A stretch of DNA of 64,000 nt from Tidjanibacter sp. (lineage in GTDB: Bacteria > Bacteroidota > Bacteroidia > Bacteroidales > Rikenellaceae). Where the stretch lies: assembly GCA_017466345.1 (NCBI GenBank), contig JAFTUI010000018.1, forward strand, positions 46,039 to 110,038, given 5' to 3'. Both the position numbers and the translations under genes were made by a program. The notes under the pieces were generated by a model. It searched no databases. It saw only the letters and a program-made list of their open reading frames with translations, and was not told where the DNA came from. Each line of letters begins with the position of its first letter. Within the stretch, counting starts at the first letter, position 1. Positions 1 to 8,752 of this stretch are shown here, piece by piece.

Positions 1-306
1 TTGGTTGAGTTGAATCTGGATGGTGTCGAAACCATACAAAACGCCGCCTTTACAAGATGTTATTCTTTGCTAAGCATTACCATTCCCGAAAGCGTAACCC
101 ATATTGGTAGCTGGGCTTTTGGTGAATGCGATAACCTTACTAGCGTCTATTTCGAGTCGCCTACTCCACCTTTTATGGATTATGATGTATTTGTAGTACC
201 GAAAGAACTTAGCATCTATGTACCTACCGAAAGTGTGGAAGCATATAAAAGCGCAACTTATTGGGGTATACATACCGACAGCATCTATCCTTACAACTTC
301 GAGTAG
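1..306 (+). CDS. BspA-type leucine-rich-repeat surface protein, C-terminal fragment
   Basis: The reading frame is already open at the left edge, so the N-terminus and any signal peptide lie outside the window; the ttg at base 1 is not a credible start. The 101 visible residues carry the LRR_5 (BspA-like) pattern: a repeat ending SITIPESVTHIGSWAFGECD, then LTSVYFESPTPP, then the usual capping segment with YVPTESVEAYKSA. BspA-like proteins of Bacteroidales are secreted or surface-exposed and are linked to adhesion; the role here is inferred from the family. The next gene is on the opposite strand, so this is the end of its transcription unit. Confidence 0.8.
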   Translation: MVELNLDGVETIQNAAFTRCYSLLSITIPESVTHIGSWAFGECDNLTSVYFESPTPPFMDYDVFVVPKELSIYVPTESVEAYKSATYWGIHTDSIYPYNFE

Positions 307-540
307 GCACTAAGAGCGTTAAAGACATTCAGGTCATTAAGGACCTTAAAGAAATTTCGCCATTTTGCTCGCGGGTATCAAAAAAGATACCCGCGAGTGG
401 TTTATATAAGCATTATAAGGCATATAGGGCGTATAGGCGACAGACCTCTCCCGCCCTAACGGGCACCCTCCCCTAACTTAGGGGAGGGTTAAAAAAACTC
501 TCCCCTTAATTAGGGGGAGAGTTAGGCAGATACCAGCCAA
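307..540. repeat. Intergenic filler with three hairpin repeats
   Basis: This gap between convergent genes holds no gene. It contains a perfect 12-bp hairpin at 368-379/386-397 with an A6 loop (arms CTCGCGGGTATC), whose relative is at 63822-63850. At 441-490 lies a CAGACCTCTCCC unit with a small GCCC-TAA-GGGC hairpin followed by the ACCCTCCCC/GGGGAGGGT hairpin; relatives are at 25181-25230 and about 3350-3385. A third hairpin, AACTCTCCCC/GGGGAGAGTT, lies at about 497-523. Any of them could terminate transcription of either flanking gene. Confidence 0.7.
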
Positions 541-1620
541 CTATCTACACAGTCGTTTATAGTTGCAGTGGAGCAGTTCGTGGTTGTCATCGTAGAGGTG
601 CATACCATTTCCCTCGCAGTAGCGCCACATCTTACAATCTTTACACTCGCCCTTGTGCGCCCACTCGCGGTTGCGGAAGGGCTCAAAGCGGTTTTGCCAC
701 ACCTCCCAAATATCATCTTTGTATATGTTGCCTTGGTCGAAGCCTGCGCGGATGCTCGTACAGCCCGAGATGGCTCCATCTACCTTTATGCCCACAATGC
801 CCACGCCCGCCTGGCAGCCAAAGAAATTATCCCTAACCTCCGCCTCGTAGTCCCCAAGGAAGCCCTCGCAAGCGTAGTTGCATTTGATGCGCCCCTCCTT
901 GCGGGTGGAGGCGATAAACTCCATAAGTCCTCTATAATCCTCAGCAGGGAGTTGCAGCGCCTCATCCTCGGCAGCCCTGCCTACGGGGAAAATCGTAAAC
1001 AATCGCCACGCTTTGCACCCTTTCTCAATAAGGAACTCTTTGAAATCGGCAAGTTGCGAGTAGTTGTCACGGCTCACGCAGGTCACAACGTCATAATTGA
1101 TGCCCTTTGTGGAGGTGATGACTTCGAGTGCCCTCACAGCGTTGCGCCAACTATTGGGGTTGCGTCTTATGGCGTTGTGTTGCTCCTCGAAGCCGTCAAG
1201 CGAGAGGGTTATGGAGCGAAGACCAGCTCTCACGAGCGAGCGCATACGTTCCGCCGTAAGCAGCATACCATTTGTCACAATGCCCCACGGGTAGCCACGC
1301 TTATAGAGTTCTCTGCCAACATCCTCCAAGTCGCGCCTACATAGAGCCTCGCCACCCGTAATGACGACCATAACCTTGTTGGGATTGACGTGCGGGGTAA
1401 TTTCATCCACCGCTGCAAGAAAATCCGCAGCAGGCATATCGGGCACCGTAGATGAGGAGCGGCAATCGCTACCGCAGTGGCGACAACTCAGATTACAGCG
1501 CAGCGTACACTCCCAGAAAATTTCTCTCAGCTCGTGTTTCTCTGCCAAGTCGTGCCTTATGCCCGCAAAGAGCCTTAGTGCCAAGCGTTTGCGCAGTCCT
1601 ATTTTATTCACTTTCTGCAT
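541..1620 (-). CDS. Radical SAM/SPASM enzyme paired with a small lipoprotein
   Basis: A 359-aa radical SAM protein. The [4Fe-4S]-SAM motif CNLSCRHC (CX3CX2C) places cysteines at residues 42, 46 and 49. A C-terminal SPASM-like region of about residues 275-358 has several more cysteines (GCQAG, SGCTS, GECKDCKMWRYCEGN, LLHC) that would hold auxiliary clusters. SPASM enzymes usually modify peptides or proteins. The gene lies 12 bp downstream of a small lipoprotein gene on the same strand, matching the known Bacteroidales pairing of a TIGR04133-type rSAM protein with its lipoprotein. The inferred role is modification of that lipoprotein; the chemistry is unknown. The ATG at 1620 is the only good start. 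Confidence 0.85.
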   Translation of the reverse strand: MQKVNKIGLRKRLALRLFAGIRHDLAEKHELREIFWECTLRCNLSCRHCGSDCRSSSTVPDMPAADFLAAVDEITPHVNPNKVMVVITGGEALCRRDLEDVGRELYKRGYPWGIVTNGMLLTAERMRSLVRAGLRSITLSLDGFEEQHNAIRRNPNSWRNAVRALEVITSTKGINYDVVTCVSRDNYSQLADFKEFLIEKGCKAWRLFTIFPVGRAAEDEALQLPAEDYRGLMEFIASTRKEGRIKCNYACEGFLGDYEAEVRDNFFGCQAGVGIVGIKVDGAISGCTSIRAGFDQGNIYKDDIWEVWQNRFEPFRNREWAHKGECKDCKMWRYCEGNGMHLYDDNHELLHCNYKRLCR

Positions 1621-1632
1621 ATTCGCAACACT

Positions 1633-2001
1633 CTATTTCTTTTTCATCACAACGCTCACGACATTGTGATTTTCGCTATTAACCACAACACTCTGGGTGC
1701 CAAAGTCGCCACCATTAGCCTCGCCATCGCAATCGGTAGCGGTAACAAGCACCGCGTCATAGAAATTGTAGGAACTCTCCAACAAGAAATGCCCCTCCTT
1801 ATCGGTAAGACAACTTGTTGCGCCTTCCGTTTCGACTTTGATGCCCTCGATAGGCTCCATATCGGTCGTTACGACAAAGCCCTCTACCGAGTCGAAAGGC
1901 TCCATTGGCTCATCGTAGGGCACACCATAGCAGGCGGTCAGCATAGGTGCTGCCGAGAATCCCGCAAGGCTCAAAAGTATGTTCTTAATGCTGCGTTTCA
2001 T
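1633..2001 (-). CDS. Radical-SAM-associated small lipoprotein
   Basis: A 122-aa lipoprotein. The ATG at 2001 puts a charged MKRSIKN start and hydrophobic stretch directly before the lipobox LTAC (Cys24); an upstream in-frame TTG at 2028 would spoil the signal peptide. The mature protein begins CYGVPYDEP, followed by one beta-rich domain resembling a carboxypeptidase-regulatory-like fold (residues about 38-75: VEGFVVTTDMEPIEGIKVET...GATSCLTDKEGHF) and a lysine tail. It is co-transcribed with the radical SAM gene downstream and is probably its substrate. No enzymatic motif is visible. Confidence 0.8.
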   Translation of the reverse strand: MKRSIKNILLSLAGFSAAPMLTACYGVPYDEPMEPFDSVEGFVVTTDMEPIEGIKVETEGATSCLTDKEGHFLLESSYNFYDAVLVTATDCDGEANGGDFGTQSVVVNSENHNVVSVVMKKK

Positions 2002-2050
2002 AGGCGTAACAGTATTTGGGGTTATCAACTCCTTACATTAAGGATGCACA

Positions 2051-2079
2051 AAGGGGGCAAAATGTTGCATCGCCCCCTT
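2051..2079 (-). terminator. Hairpin after the pseudouridine synthase gene
   Basis: AAGGGGGC (2051-2058) pairs with GCCCCCTT (2072-2079), just past the stop codon of the minus-strand gene at 2093. The 3' T-run is short, so it may be only a partial terminator. Confidence 0.45.
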
Positions 2080-2092
2080 ATTATACTATCTT

Positions 2093-2785
2093 CTACGACT
2101 GGCTCTCCTCGAAGAATGCCCAGAGAGCATCGCCCGTGGGGACGGGGGCGGTAATTTTGAGGGGCTCTTTTCTTACGGGGTGGATGAACTCCACGCTACG
2201 CGAGTGGAGTGATATGCCACCACCCTCGTTGGAGCGTTTGGCACCATATTTCAGGTCGCCCTTGATGGGACAGCCCACCTTCGAGAGCTGGCAGCGTATT
2301 TGGTGGTGGCGACCCGTGATGAGTTGCACCTCCAAGAGTTTATAGTTCTTGCTGCCACCCAGCATCTTATAGCGCAGTTCGGCACGTTTGGCATCGCCCT
2401 TCTGGGAGTTATAAGCCACTGCCTTATTGGTCTTGCCATCGCGAGTGATGAAGTGCACGAGCGTACCCTCCAACTCCTCGGGAGCCTCCTCGCACACAGC
2501 CCAATAGCGTTTGTCTATCTTCCTATCGCGCACCATCTCGTTAAGCCTCACGAGTGCCTTGCTGGTCTTGGCAAAGAGCACCACGCCACTCACGGGGCGG
2601 TCTATGCGGTGCACAACACCGAGGAACACCTCGCCAGGTTTCTCGTCACGCACCTTGATGAACTCCTTAATCTCGTCCTCCAAACCGAGCGTACCCTCAG
2701 CATCGGACTGCACCAAGTCGCCCGAGTGTTTATTGATGGCGAGGATGTGGTTGTCCTCGTAGAGTATATCTTGTTTCTTAAACAT
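2093..2785 (-). CDS. RluA-family pseudouridine synthase
   Basis: A 230-aa single-domain RluA-family enzyme that isomerises uridine to pseudouridine in rRNA or tRNA. The catalytic signature HRIDRPVSG is at residues 59-67, with Asp62 as the nucleophile; the downstream block LLEVQLITGRHHQIRCQLSKVGCPIKGD (here split as LITGRHHQIRCQL and GCPIKGD) is also typical. There is no N-terminal S4 domain, so it is nearer the short RluA/TruC type than RluC/RluD. The RNA target cannot be read from sequence. It begins at the ATG at 2785 and is followed by cdd upstream on the same strand. Confidence 0.9.
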   Translation of the reverse strand: MFKKQDILYEDNHILAINKHSGDLVQSDAEGTLGLEDEIKEFIKVRDEKPGEVFLGVVHRIDRPVSGVVLFAKTSKALVRLNEMVRDRKIDKRYWAVCEEAPEELEGTLVHFITRDGKTNKAVAYNSQKGDAKRAELRYKMLGGSKNYKLLEVQLITGRHHQIRCQLSKVGCPIKGDLKYGAKRSNEGGGISLHSRSVEFIHPVRKEPLKITAPVPTGDALWAFFEESQS

Positions 2786-2814
2786 TGTGTGTTTGGGTTT
2801 TTAGTTACTTACTT

Positions 2815-3270
2815 TTAGAGTTCAAAGGTAAAAGGCAGCAGGTCGCTCGCCCTATTCACAACCGAAGCCGACCCTGCACCGCTCATAATAACCTTAAAGT
2901 CCAAGCCTTGACGTTTCTCCACATCGTGCAGCACCTGACGGCACTGACCACAAGGGTAGCACTCCCTATGGCTGGGCTCGGAGGCGATAGCCAGAGCCAC
3001 AATACGATCCTCGGGCGAGGTTGCCTGATGGTGGTAGAGCAATGTGCGCTCGGCACACAAGCCAGCAGGATAGACCTCGCTCTCGATGTTGCTACCCGTC
3101 ACAATCTTGCCACTTTCGAGCCTTGCAGCCGCACCAACGTGGAAGTGCGAGTAGGTGGCAATAGCACCCTCGCAAGCCCTCTGGGCAGCCTCAACGAGTT
3201 CTCTATCCTCACTCGTCATATCCGCTATGGAGTCGTAGTGTTCGTACTCCAACGTCATCTTCTTTTCCAT
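2815..3270 (-). CDS. cdd: Cytidine deaminase
   Basis: A 151-aa homotetrameric-type cytidine deaminase that converts cytidine and deoxycytidine to uridines for pyrimidine salvage. Zinc ligands are Cys72 in AGLCAERTLL, with the proton-shuttling Glu74, and Cys107 and Cys110 in PCGQC; the substrate-binding SNIESEVYP block precedes them. I chose the ATG at 3270 because an upstream in-frame extension runs through repeat DNA and has no family resemblance. It ends 29 bp before the pseudouridine synthase start and may be co-transcribed with it. Confidence 0.92.
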   Translation of the reverse strand: MEKKMTLEYEHYDSIADMTSEDRELVEAAQRACEGAIATYSHFHVGAAARLESGKIVTGSNIESEVYPAGLCAERTLLYHHQATSPEDRIVALAIASEPSHRECYPCGQCRQVLHDVEKRQGLDFKVIMSGAGSASVVNRASDLLPFTFEL

Positions 3271-3349
3271 AACTTTATCATTAAAAACATCTTGCCATCC
3301 CAAGCAAAATCTATGCCCATAGATTTTGCTCCTTAATACACACGCCACC

Positions 3350-3497
3350 GCCTCAACGGGCACCCCTTCTAACTTAGAGAAGGGAATTCTCAATTCTCGC
3401 AAATGCGAGTAAGCGAGGGCAGAGGGCACTTGTGCACTATGCCGAGCGGGAGCATTTTAGACAAAACAAAGTTTTGTCAATTCTCAATTCTCAATTC
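3350..3497. repeat. Structured intergenic repeats (type B copy 1) and AATTCTC tandem
   Basis: A degenerate CCCTTCTAACTTAGAGAAGGG hairpin lies at about 3363-3385. The type B element at 3401-3479 has conserved blocks AAATGCGAGTAAGCGAGG and CCGAGCGGGAGCATTTTAGA around two hairpin slots whose arms differ from those of copy 2 at 14176-14256. A 7-nt tandem repeat (AATTCTC, about three copies) follows at 3479-3497. No gene is seen in 3271-3501. Confidence 0.7.
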
Positions 3498-3501
3498 TCA
3501 T

Positions 3502-4092
3502 CTACTCCCAGGGCCAGCACCAAGTGCGAGCCTTTGTGGTGTAGGAGTTGCCATCGGTGAGTTGCACCTTGCACTTCGAGCGTGTAGAGAATATGGGGTT
3601 GATGTAGTGCCTTAGAGTCTTGCTCTTACCGCTGAGCACCGACTCATCGCCATATTTGGGGTTGGGGGTCAAATAGAAGACCTCCATACGCACCCTCACG
3701 TTCTCGGCAGGGGCGGCAACAACATCGCCCTTGGCAACCTTGTCGCCCTCTTTGACCACAATGCCATCAATACCTTGCAAATAAGTATAAATACCCTCTT
3801 CGTGGCGGATGAGCACATCGCGCTCCATAACGCTCTCCACAACGCCATCGCGGGGAGCAACGACACCCGTAGGCTCCGAAGCAACAAGTTCCCAAGCGCA
3901 GAATTGGACCAAATTGTGGCTATGTCCTAAGCCCATACTCACAGGCGTAAGGCTATAAGCCACACACTTCACACCCTTATCAAAGGGCAGGCGATAGAGG
4001 GCATCGGTCTGTGGCGAAGACACCACAACACTCTGTGCGCCAAGCGAAAGCGAGCACACAAGCATCACAAAAGCTACTACTACTCTTTTCAT
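3502..4092 (-). CDS. Degenerate M23/LytM-like secreted protein
   Basis: A 196-aa protein with a signal peptide (MKRVVVAFVMLVCSLSLGAQ). Its core has the lysostaphin/LytM fold pattern: VVAPRDGVVESV, then VLIRHEEGIYTYLQGIDGI, then VKEGDKVAKGDVVA. In active M23 peptidases the equivalent segment reads HxxGxxTxYxHL and supplies a zinc-binding His; here that position is YTYLQG, so the HxH ligand is missing. It probably acts as a cell-envelope regulator or binder rather than a peptidase. Its ATG overlaps the stop of rlmD (ATGA), so the two are translationally coupled. Confidence 0.65.
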   Translation of the reverse strand: MKRVVVAFVMLVCSLSLGAQSVVVSSPQTDALYRLPFDKGVKCVAYSLTPVSMGLGHSHNLVQFCAWELVASEPTGVVAPRDGVVESVMERDVLIRHEEGIYTYLQGIDGIVVKEGDKVAKGDVVAAPAENVRVRMEVFYLTPNPKYGDESVLSGKSKTLRHYINPIFSTRSKCKVQLTDGNSYTTKARTWCWPWE

Positions 4093-5492
4093 CGTTTTAT
4101 AAGTTTTACTACATTTTCAACGTGGTGGGTATGGGGGAACATATCTACGGGCTGCACAGCGACAATCTCGTAGTGTTCGTTCATCAGTGCCAAGTCGCGG
4201 GCCTGTGTTGCTGGGTTGCAGCTAACATAGACTATACGTTCGGGAGCCGCCCTGAGGATAGTGGCAATAACGTCCTCGTGTACGCCCGCACGAGGTGGAT
4301 CGAGAATTACCACATCGGGACGACCATTGCGCTCCACAAACTCATCGTTCATCACATCCTTCATATCGCCCGCATAGAACGAGGTATTCTCAATGCCATT
4401 GATTGCCGAATTGACCTTTGCGTCCTCAATAGCCTCCTCGACATACTCCACGCCCACAACCTTCTTTGCTTTCGATGCCACGAAGTTGGCGATGGTGCCC
4501 GTGCCCGTATAGAGGTCATAGACAACCTCCGAGCCCGTAAGGTCGGCAAACTCGCGTGCCACCTTGTAGAGTTCGTAAGCCTGCTCGGAGTTGGTCTGGT
4601 AGAACGACTTGGGACCTACCTTGAAGCGCAAGCCCTCCATCTCCTCAAAGATATGGTCGCGACCAGCGTAGAGGATTGGCTCCCTATCGCCAAGCGAGTC
4701 GTTGAGTTTGTCGTTTATCATATAGACAAGCGAGGTAATCTGGGGGAAAGTAACCCTCAGGTGCTCCATAAGAGCCTCTATGCGTTCCCTGTCCTCCACC
4801 GCAAAGACCACAATAACCATCACTTCGCCCGTAGAGGCAGTGCGGATGATGATGTTGCGCATCAAGCCCGCGTGTTGGCGGATGTCATAGAAGGGGTAGT
4901 CATTCTCCACGCAAAAACGCTTCACCTCTCGGCGTATCTCATTCGAGGGCGAGGGTTGCAGGTGGCAGTAGTCGATGTCGAGAATCTTGTCGAACATTGA
5001 GGGAATATGAAAGCCCAAAGCGGGAGTGTCGGTAATCTCCTCGCCACGCGCCACCTCTTCGTAGGTCTTCCAGCGCTTGGGAGCGAAGGTAAATTCGAGT
5101 TTATTGCGGTAGTGGTCGGTCTTTTTCGAGCCGAGAATAGGGCTAATTGCAGGTAGCGAGAGGTGCCCAATGCGTGTAAGCTGATCCACGACCTGCTGCT
5201 GTTTGAAGGCTATCTGCTCGCTATAAGGGATGTTCTGCCACTTACAGCCGCCACAAACGCCAAAGTGAGCACAGAAAGGCTCCACACGCTTCTCGGAGCG
5301 TTTGACGTATTCGGTAACATAGCCCTCCATATAGCGGCGGCGTTTGGTGCGAATTTGCACATTCACAACATCGCCCGGAACGGTCAGTGGCACAAAGACC
5401 ACAATATCGTTCCACTTGCCCATAGCATTGCCTTCGGCTGCCAGAGCGGTTATTTCGAGTCCCTCCAAACGAGGGTGTCGGTTTCTTGCCAT
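4089..5492 (-). CDS. rlmD: RlmD/TrmA-family 23S rRNA (uracil-5-)-methyltransferase
   Basis: A 467-aa SAM-dependent RNA methyltransferase. An N-terminal TRAM domain (about residues 8-65) is followed by the [4Fe-4S] cysteines C74, C80 and C83 (FCAHFGVCGGC) and a fourth Cys in IDYCHLQ. The C-terminal Rossmann domain shows VYDLYTGTGTIANF, ILDPPRAGV and the catalytic-cysteine motif YVSCNPATQARDL. The family methylates C5 of uracil in 23S rRNA; the exact position is not predictable in Bacteroidota. The ATG at 5492 was preferred over one at 5513, which falls in the promoter. Confidence 0.88.
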   Translation of the reverse strand: MARNRHPRLEGLEITALAAEGNAMGKWNDIVVFVPLTVPGDVVNVQIRTKRRRYMEGYVTEYVKRSEKRVEPFCAHFGVCGGCKWQNIPYSEQIAFKQQQVVDQLTRIGHLSLPAISPILGSKKTDHYRNKLEFTFAPKRWKTYEEVARGEEITDTPALGFHIPSMFDKILDIDYCHLQPSPSNEIRREVKRFCVENDYPFYDIRQHAGLMRNIIIRTASTGEVMVIVVFAVEDRERIEALMEHLRVTFPQITSLVYMINDKLNDSLGDREPILYAGRDHIFEEMEGLRFKVGPKSFYQTNSEQAYELYKVAREFADLTGSEVVYDLYTGTGTIANFVASKAKKVVGVEYVEEAIEDAKVNSAINGIENTSFYAGDMKDVMNDEFVERNGRPDVVILDPPRAGVHEDVIATILRAAPERIVYVSCNPATQARDLALMNEHYEIVAVQPVDMFPHTHHVENVVKLIKR

Positions 5493-5514
5493 ACAATTTC
5501 GATAGTTTAACAAA

Positions 5515-5522
5515 CAAAGATA
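5515..5522 (-). promoter_or_regulatory. -7 promoter element for rlmD
   Basis: TATCTTTG on the minus strand, 23 bp upstream of the rlmD ATG. It lies back-to-back with the plus-strand promoter at 5546. Confidence 0.6.
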
Positions 5523-5545
5523 GGAATTTTCTCAAAAAAACTCCC

Positions 5546-5553
5546 TACATTTG
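5546..5553 (+). promoter_or_regulatory. -7 promoter element for the MBL-trmD-lpxB unit
   Basis: TACATTTG, 28 bp upstream of the MBL-hydrolase ATG, fits the Bacteroidota TAnnTTTG consensus. No clear -33 TTTG is seen. Confidence 0.55.
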
Positions 5554-5581
5554 TACAAAATAAAATCAACAATAGGCTATT

Positions 5582-6256
5582 ATGACCAAATTAGCGCGTT
5601 TTACGTTCAATCATTTCGGCACAAACTGCTACATCCTCTCCGATGAGCAGGGCGCAGCCGTCATTATAGACCCTTGTTTTACATCTGAGGCAGAGGCATC
5701 TAAACTCACGGATTTCATCGCCACAAACCACTTGGAGCCCCAGATGGTGGCACTCACCCACCCCCACCCCGACCATATAGGTGGCGTGGCTTTCGCCAAA
5801 AGGCTCTACAACATCCCCCTTGCGATGCACTCTGCCGATGGCGAGTTGCTTGCCATAGCACCCGCCTATGGTGCGCAGATGGGCTTTAACATTGAGCCTT
5901 TGGTGGCAGAGATTGACCTTGCCGAGAAGAAAACTTTGGAGGTCGGCACACTCCGCATCGAGGTACTCCACACCCCAGGTCACTCCAAGGGTGGCGTGTG
6001 TTTCTACGAGCCCGAGGGCGGTATTCTCCTGTCGGGCGACACCCTCTTTGCGGGTAGCATAGGTCGCAGCGACCTGCCGGGTGGCGACTACGATGAGCTG
6101 ATGCGTAGCATTATTGAAAAACTGTTGCCTCTGGGCGGTGGCGTGAAGGTCTACCCTGGTCACGGCGGCGACACCACAATAGGACAAGAGATGGGCACCA
6201 ATCCCTTCATTGGCGAGGTGCTCGATGGAGGATTTAACAAAGACACAACACTATGA
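5582..6256 (+). CDS. MBL-fold metallohydrolase, glyoxalase-II-like
   Basis: A 224-aa metallo-beta-lactamase-fold hydrolase with the metal motif [10 protein letters not shown] (His60, His62, Asp64, His65), a further ligand in [10 protein letters not shown], an Asp in [13 protein letters not shown] and the last His in VYPGHGGDT. This set matches the small glyoxalase-II-like hydroxyacylglutathione/thioester hydrolases; the physiological substrate is unknown. Its TGA overlaps the trmD ATG (ATGA), so it is the first gene of a coupled unit with trmD and lpxB. Confidence 0.85.
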   Translation: MTKLARFTFNHFGTNCYILSDEQGAAVIIDPCFTSEAEASKLTDFIATNHLEPQMVALTHPHPDHIGGVAFAKRLYNIPLAMHSADGELLAIAPAYGAQMGFNIEPLVAEIDLAEKKTLEVGTLRIEVLHTPGHSKGGVCFYEPEGGILLSGDTLFAGSIGRSDLPGGDYDELMRSIIEKLLPLGGGVKVYPGHGGDTTIGQEMGTNPFIGEVLDGGFNKDTTL

Positions 6257-6948
6257 GAATAGACATACTTACGGTCGTACCCGACCTGCTGACTTCGCCC
6301 CTCAACGAGTCCATCCTGCGCCGAGCACAAGAGAAAGGCTTGGCAGAGATTGTTGTGCACAACATACGCGACTACACCCCCTACAAGCACGGTCAGGTGG
6401 ACGACTACCCCTTTGGTGGCGAGGCGGGTATGGTTATGATGATTGAGCCCGTATTCCGCCTTATAGAAAAGCTCAAAAGCGAGAGGGAGTATGACGAGAT
6501 AATCTTCACTTCGCCCGATGGCATAACCTACAATCAGCAGGAGGCAAACCGTCTATCAACACTCGGCAACATCATCATCCTCTGCGGACACTACAAGGGC
6601 ATAGACCACCGCATCCGCGAGCACCTTATAACCCGCGAGATCTCCGTAGGCGACTATGTGCTGACGGGTGGCGAGTTGGCGGCGGCGATTATTGCCGACA
6701 GCGTAGTAAGGCTCCTACCGGGTGCTATTGGCGATGAGGAGTCGGCACTTACCGACTCATTCCAAGACAACCTCCTCGCTCCGCCCATCTACACCCGTCC
6801 TGCCGAGTTCAACGGTTGGAAGGTCCCCGAAGTGCTCACAAGCGGCAACTTCGCAAAAATTGAGGCGTGGAGGGAAGAGCAAGCCTACGAGCGCACAAAA
6901 CAACTGCGACCAGACCTTTTGGAAATTCAAAATGCAAAATTCAAATGA
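6253..6948 (+). CDS. trmD: tRNA (guanine37-N1)-methyltransferase
   Basis: A 231-aa SPOUT-class methyltransferase that makes m1G37 in tRNAs reading CNN codons and so prevents +1 frameshifts. The trefoil-knot SAM motifs are present: [13 protein letters not shown] and [14 protein letters not shown], with an N-terminal [12 protein letters not shown]. It is coupled at both ends by 4-nt ATGA overlaps, to the MBL hydrolase before it and to lpxB after it. Confidence 0.95.
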   Translation: MRIDILTVVPDLLTSPLNESILRRAQEKGLAEIVVHNIRDYTPYKHGQVDDYPFGGEAGMVMMIEPVFRLIEKLKSEREYDEIIFTSPDGITYNQQEANRLSTLGNIIILCGHYKGIDHRIREHLITREISVGDYVLTGGELAAAIIADSVVRLLPGAIGDEESALTDSFQDNLLAPPIYTRPAEFNGWKVPEVLTSGNFAKIEAWREEQAYERTKQLRPDLLEIQNAKFK

Positions 6949-8078
6949 AGTACTATATAATAGCAGGGGAAGCAAGTGGCGATTTGCACGGCTCGAACCT
7001 GATGAAAGGAATACTCAAAGCCGACCCCGAGGCAAAGTTTCGTTTCTGGGGTGGCGACAAGATGGCTGAGGTAGGTGGCAGGGAAAACCTCGCCAAGCAC
7101 TATAAGCAGACCTCCTTTTTTGGGGTGTCGGAGGTGCTCCGTAATCTCCGCACGATATTCTCGCAACTATCGGAGTGTAAGCGTGATTTGATGGCATTCC
7201 AGCCCGATGTACTGATAAGCATCGACTACCCCGGATTCAATTTCAAGATGGCAAAGTTTGCCCACTCGCAGGGTATCCGCACCTTCTACTACATCTCGCC
7301 CAAAGTATGGGCGTGGAAGGAGCGCAGGGTGGAACGCATACGCAAATATGTCGATAAACTCTTCATCATCTTCCCTTTCGAGGTGGAGTATTTCAAAGGC
7401 AAAGGTATCGAGGCGATATACGAGGGCAATCCGCTTGTGGACTCCATTGCCCAAAGGCTCCGCACCATCGCCCCACGCGAGGAGTTCTTGGCTGAGAATG
7501 GCTTGGACTCTCGCCCCGTGGTGGCACTTTTGGCGGGCTCGCGCAAGAGCGAAATACAGCGCAATATGGGCTTTATGGTCGCTCTCTCGAAGGCTCACCC
7601 AGAGTGGCAATTTGCTGTTGCGGGGGTGTCGTGGATAGACGAAGAGTTATATAAAGCAGCGATTAAGGATAGCGATGTTAAAGTTTTGACCGACAAGACA
7701 TACGAACTATTGAAGTATGCCGATGCAGCGGTGGTTTGCTCGGGCACGGCAACCCTCGAAACGGCACTCATCGGAACGCCCGAGGTTGTCTGCTATCGTA
7801 TGGACGAGTTCTCCTACCGAGTGGCTCGTGCCTTTGTGAAAATAGGCTTCATATCGCTCGTTAATATCATTATGGGCAGGGAGGTCGTAAGAGAGCTCAT
7901 TCAGCACGATATGACCGTAGAGAACGCCTCCGAGGAGTTGCAAGCCATAATGGAGGGCGGCTCAAAACACCCGAAAATGATGGCAGATTATGCCGAACTG
8001 TGTGCTATTGTAGGTGGCGAGGGCGCATCCGACCGCTTTGCTGCACGAATGGTGGAATTGCTAAAAACCGACAAATAG
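6945..8078 (+). CDS. lpxB: Lipid-A-disaccharide synthase
   Basis: A 377-aa GT19 glycosyltransferase that joins lipid X to UDP-2,3-diacylglucosamine to form the lipid A disaccharide at the inner membrane. It starts [20 protein letters not shown], the family N-terminal signature, and has VDYPGFN-like [28 protein letters not shown] and [10 protein letters not shown]. The ATG at 6945 overlaps the trmD stop; a longer in-frame reading into trmD is not credible. Together with trmD it gives a Gram-negative envelope context. Confidence 0.94.
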   Translation: MKYYIIAGEASGDLHGSNLMKGILKADPEAKFRFWGGDKMAEVGGRENLAKHYKQTSFFGVSEVLRNLRTIFSQLSECKRDLMAFQPDVLISIDYPGFNFKMAKFAHSQGIRTFYYISPKVWAWKERRVERIRKYVDKLFIIFPFEVEYFKGKGIEAIYEGNPLVDSIAQRLRTIAPREEFLAENGLDSRPVVALLAGSRKSEIQRNMGFMVALSKAHPEWQFAVAGVSWIDEELYKAAIKDSDVKVLTDKTYELLKYADAAVVCSGTATLETALIGTPEVVCYRMDEFSYRVARAFVKIGFISLVNIIMGREVVRELIQHDMTVENASEELQAIMEGGSKHPKMMADYAELCAIVGGEGASDRFAARMVELLKTDK

Positions 8079-8082
8079 ATAG

Positions 8083-8703
8083 ATGAAAATAATCTGCATT
8101 GGGCGCAACTACGCCGACCATATAAAGGAGTTTGACAACGGAGCAGCCCCCACCGAGCCGCTCTACTTCATCAAGCCCGACACCTCTTTGCTGAGGAACA
8201 ACGACCCATTCTTCATCCCATCCTTCTCGAAGCAGGTGGACTACGAGACCGAACTCGTTGTGAAGATAAACCGTGTGGGCAAGTGCATCGAGGAGCGTTT
8301 TGCACACCGCTACTATGACGAGGTGGGTTTGGGCATAGACTTCACAGCACGCGACCTGCAACGAGAGGCAATAGCCAAAGGTTATCCGTGGGAGCGAGCC
8401 AAAGGTTTCGACCGCTCGGCAGCCATCTCGCCCCGCTTTCTCTCGCTCTCGGAGTTGGGCAAAAAGGTGGAGGATTTGAGGTTCCAGATGACTCTCAATG
8501 GCGAGGTGCGACAAGTGGGAGAGCCTAAGAATATGATTTTCTCGGTTGACAAAATCATTGCCTACGTTTCGCGCTATATGACCTTGCGTATGGGCGACTA
8601 CATCTTTACGGGCACTCCATCGGGTGTTGGTCCTGTGAAAAAAGGCGATGTACTGAGAGCCTCGTTGGAAGGCGAAGAACTCCTCAATTTTGACATTAAA
8701 TAG
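8083..8703 (+). CDS. Fumarylacetoacetate hydrolase family protein
   Basis: A 206-aa FAH-fold protein of the YcgM/FAHD1 size class. Family motifs are IICIGRNYADHIKEF at the N-terminus, EPLYFIKPDTSLL, the acidic metal ligands in YETELVVKI, an Asp in LGIDFTARDLQ and FTGTPSGVGPVKKGD near the C-terminus. Related enzymes are acylpyruvate hydrolases or oxaloacetate decarboxylases; the substrate is not predictable. It begins 4 bp after lpxB, so it is likely in the same transcript. Confidence 0.85.
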   Translation: MKIICIGRNYADHIKEFDNGAAPTEPLYFIKPDTSLLRNNDPFFIPSFSKQVDYETELVVKINRVGKCIEERFAHRYYDEVGLGIDFTARDLQREAIAKGYPWERAKGFDRSAAISPRFLSLSELGKKVEDLRFQMTLNGEVRQVGEPKNMIFSVDKIIAYVSRYMTLRMGDYIFTGTPSGVGPVKKGDVLRASLEGEELLNFDIK

Positions 8704-8752
8704 GGTCTAACGTCAAAAGTCGCGGGCACTATGTGCCCGAAAATAGAATTTT

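Noticed and set aside
4011-5000. Long plus-strand frame opposite rlmD
   Set aside because: Overlaps conserved rlmD motifs on the other strand and shows no domain.
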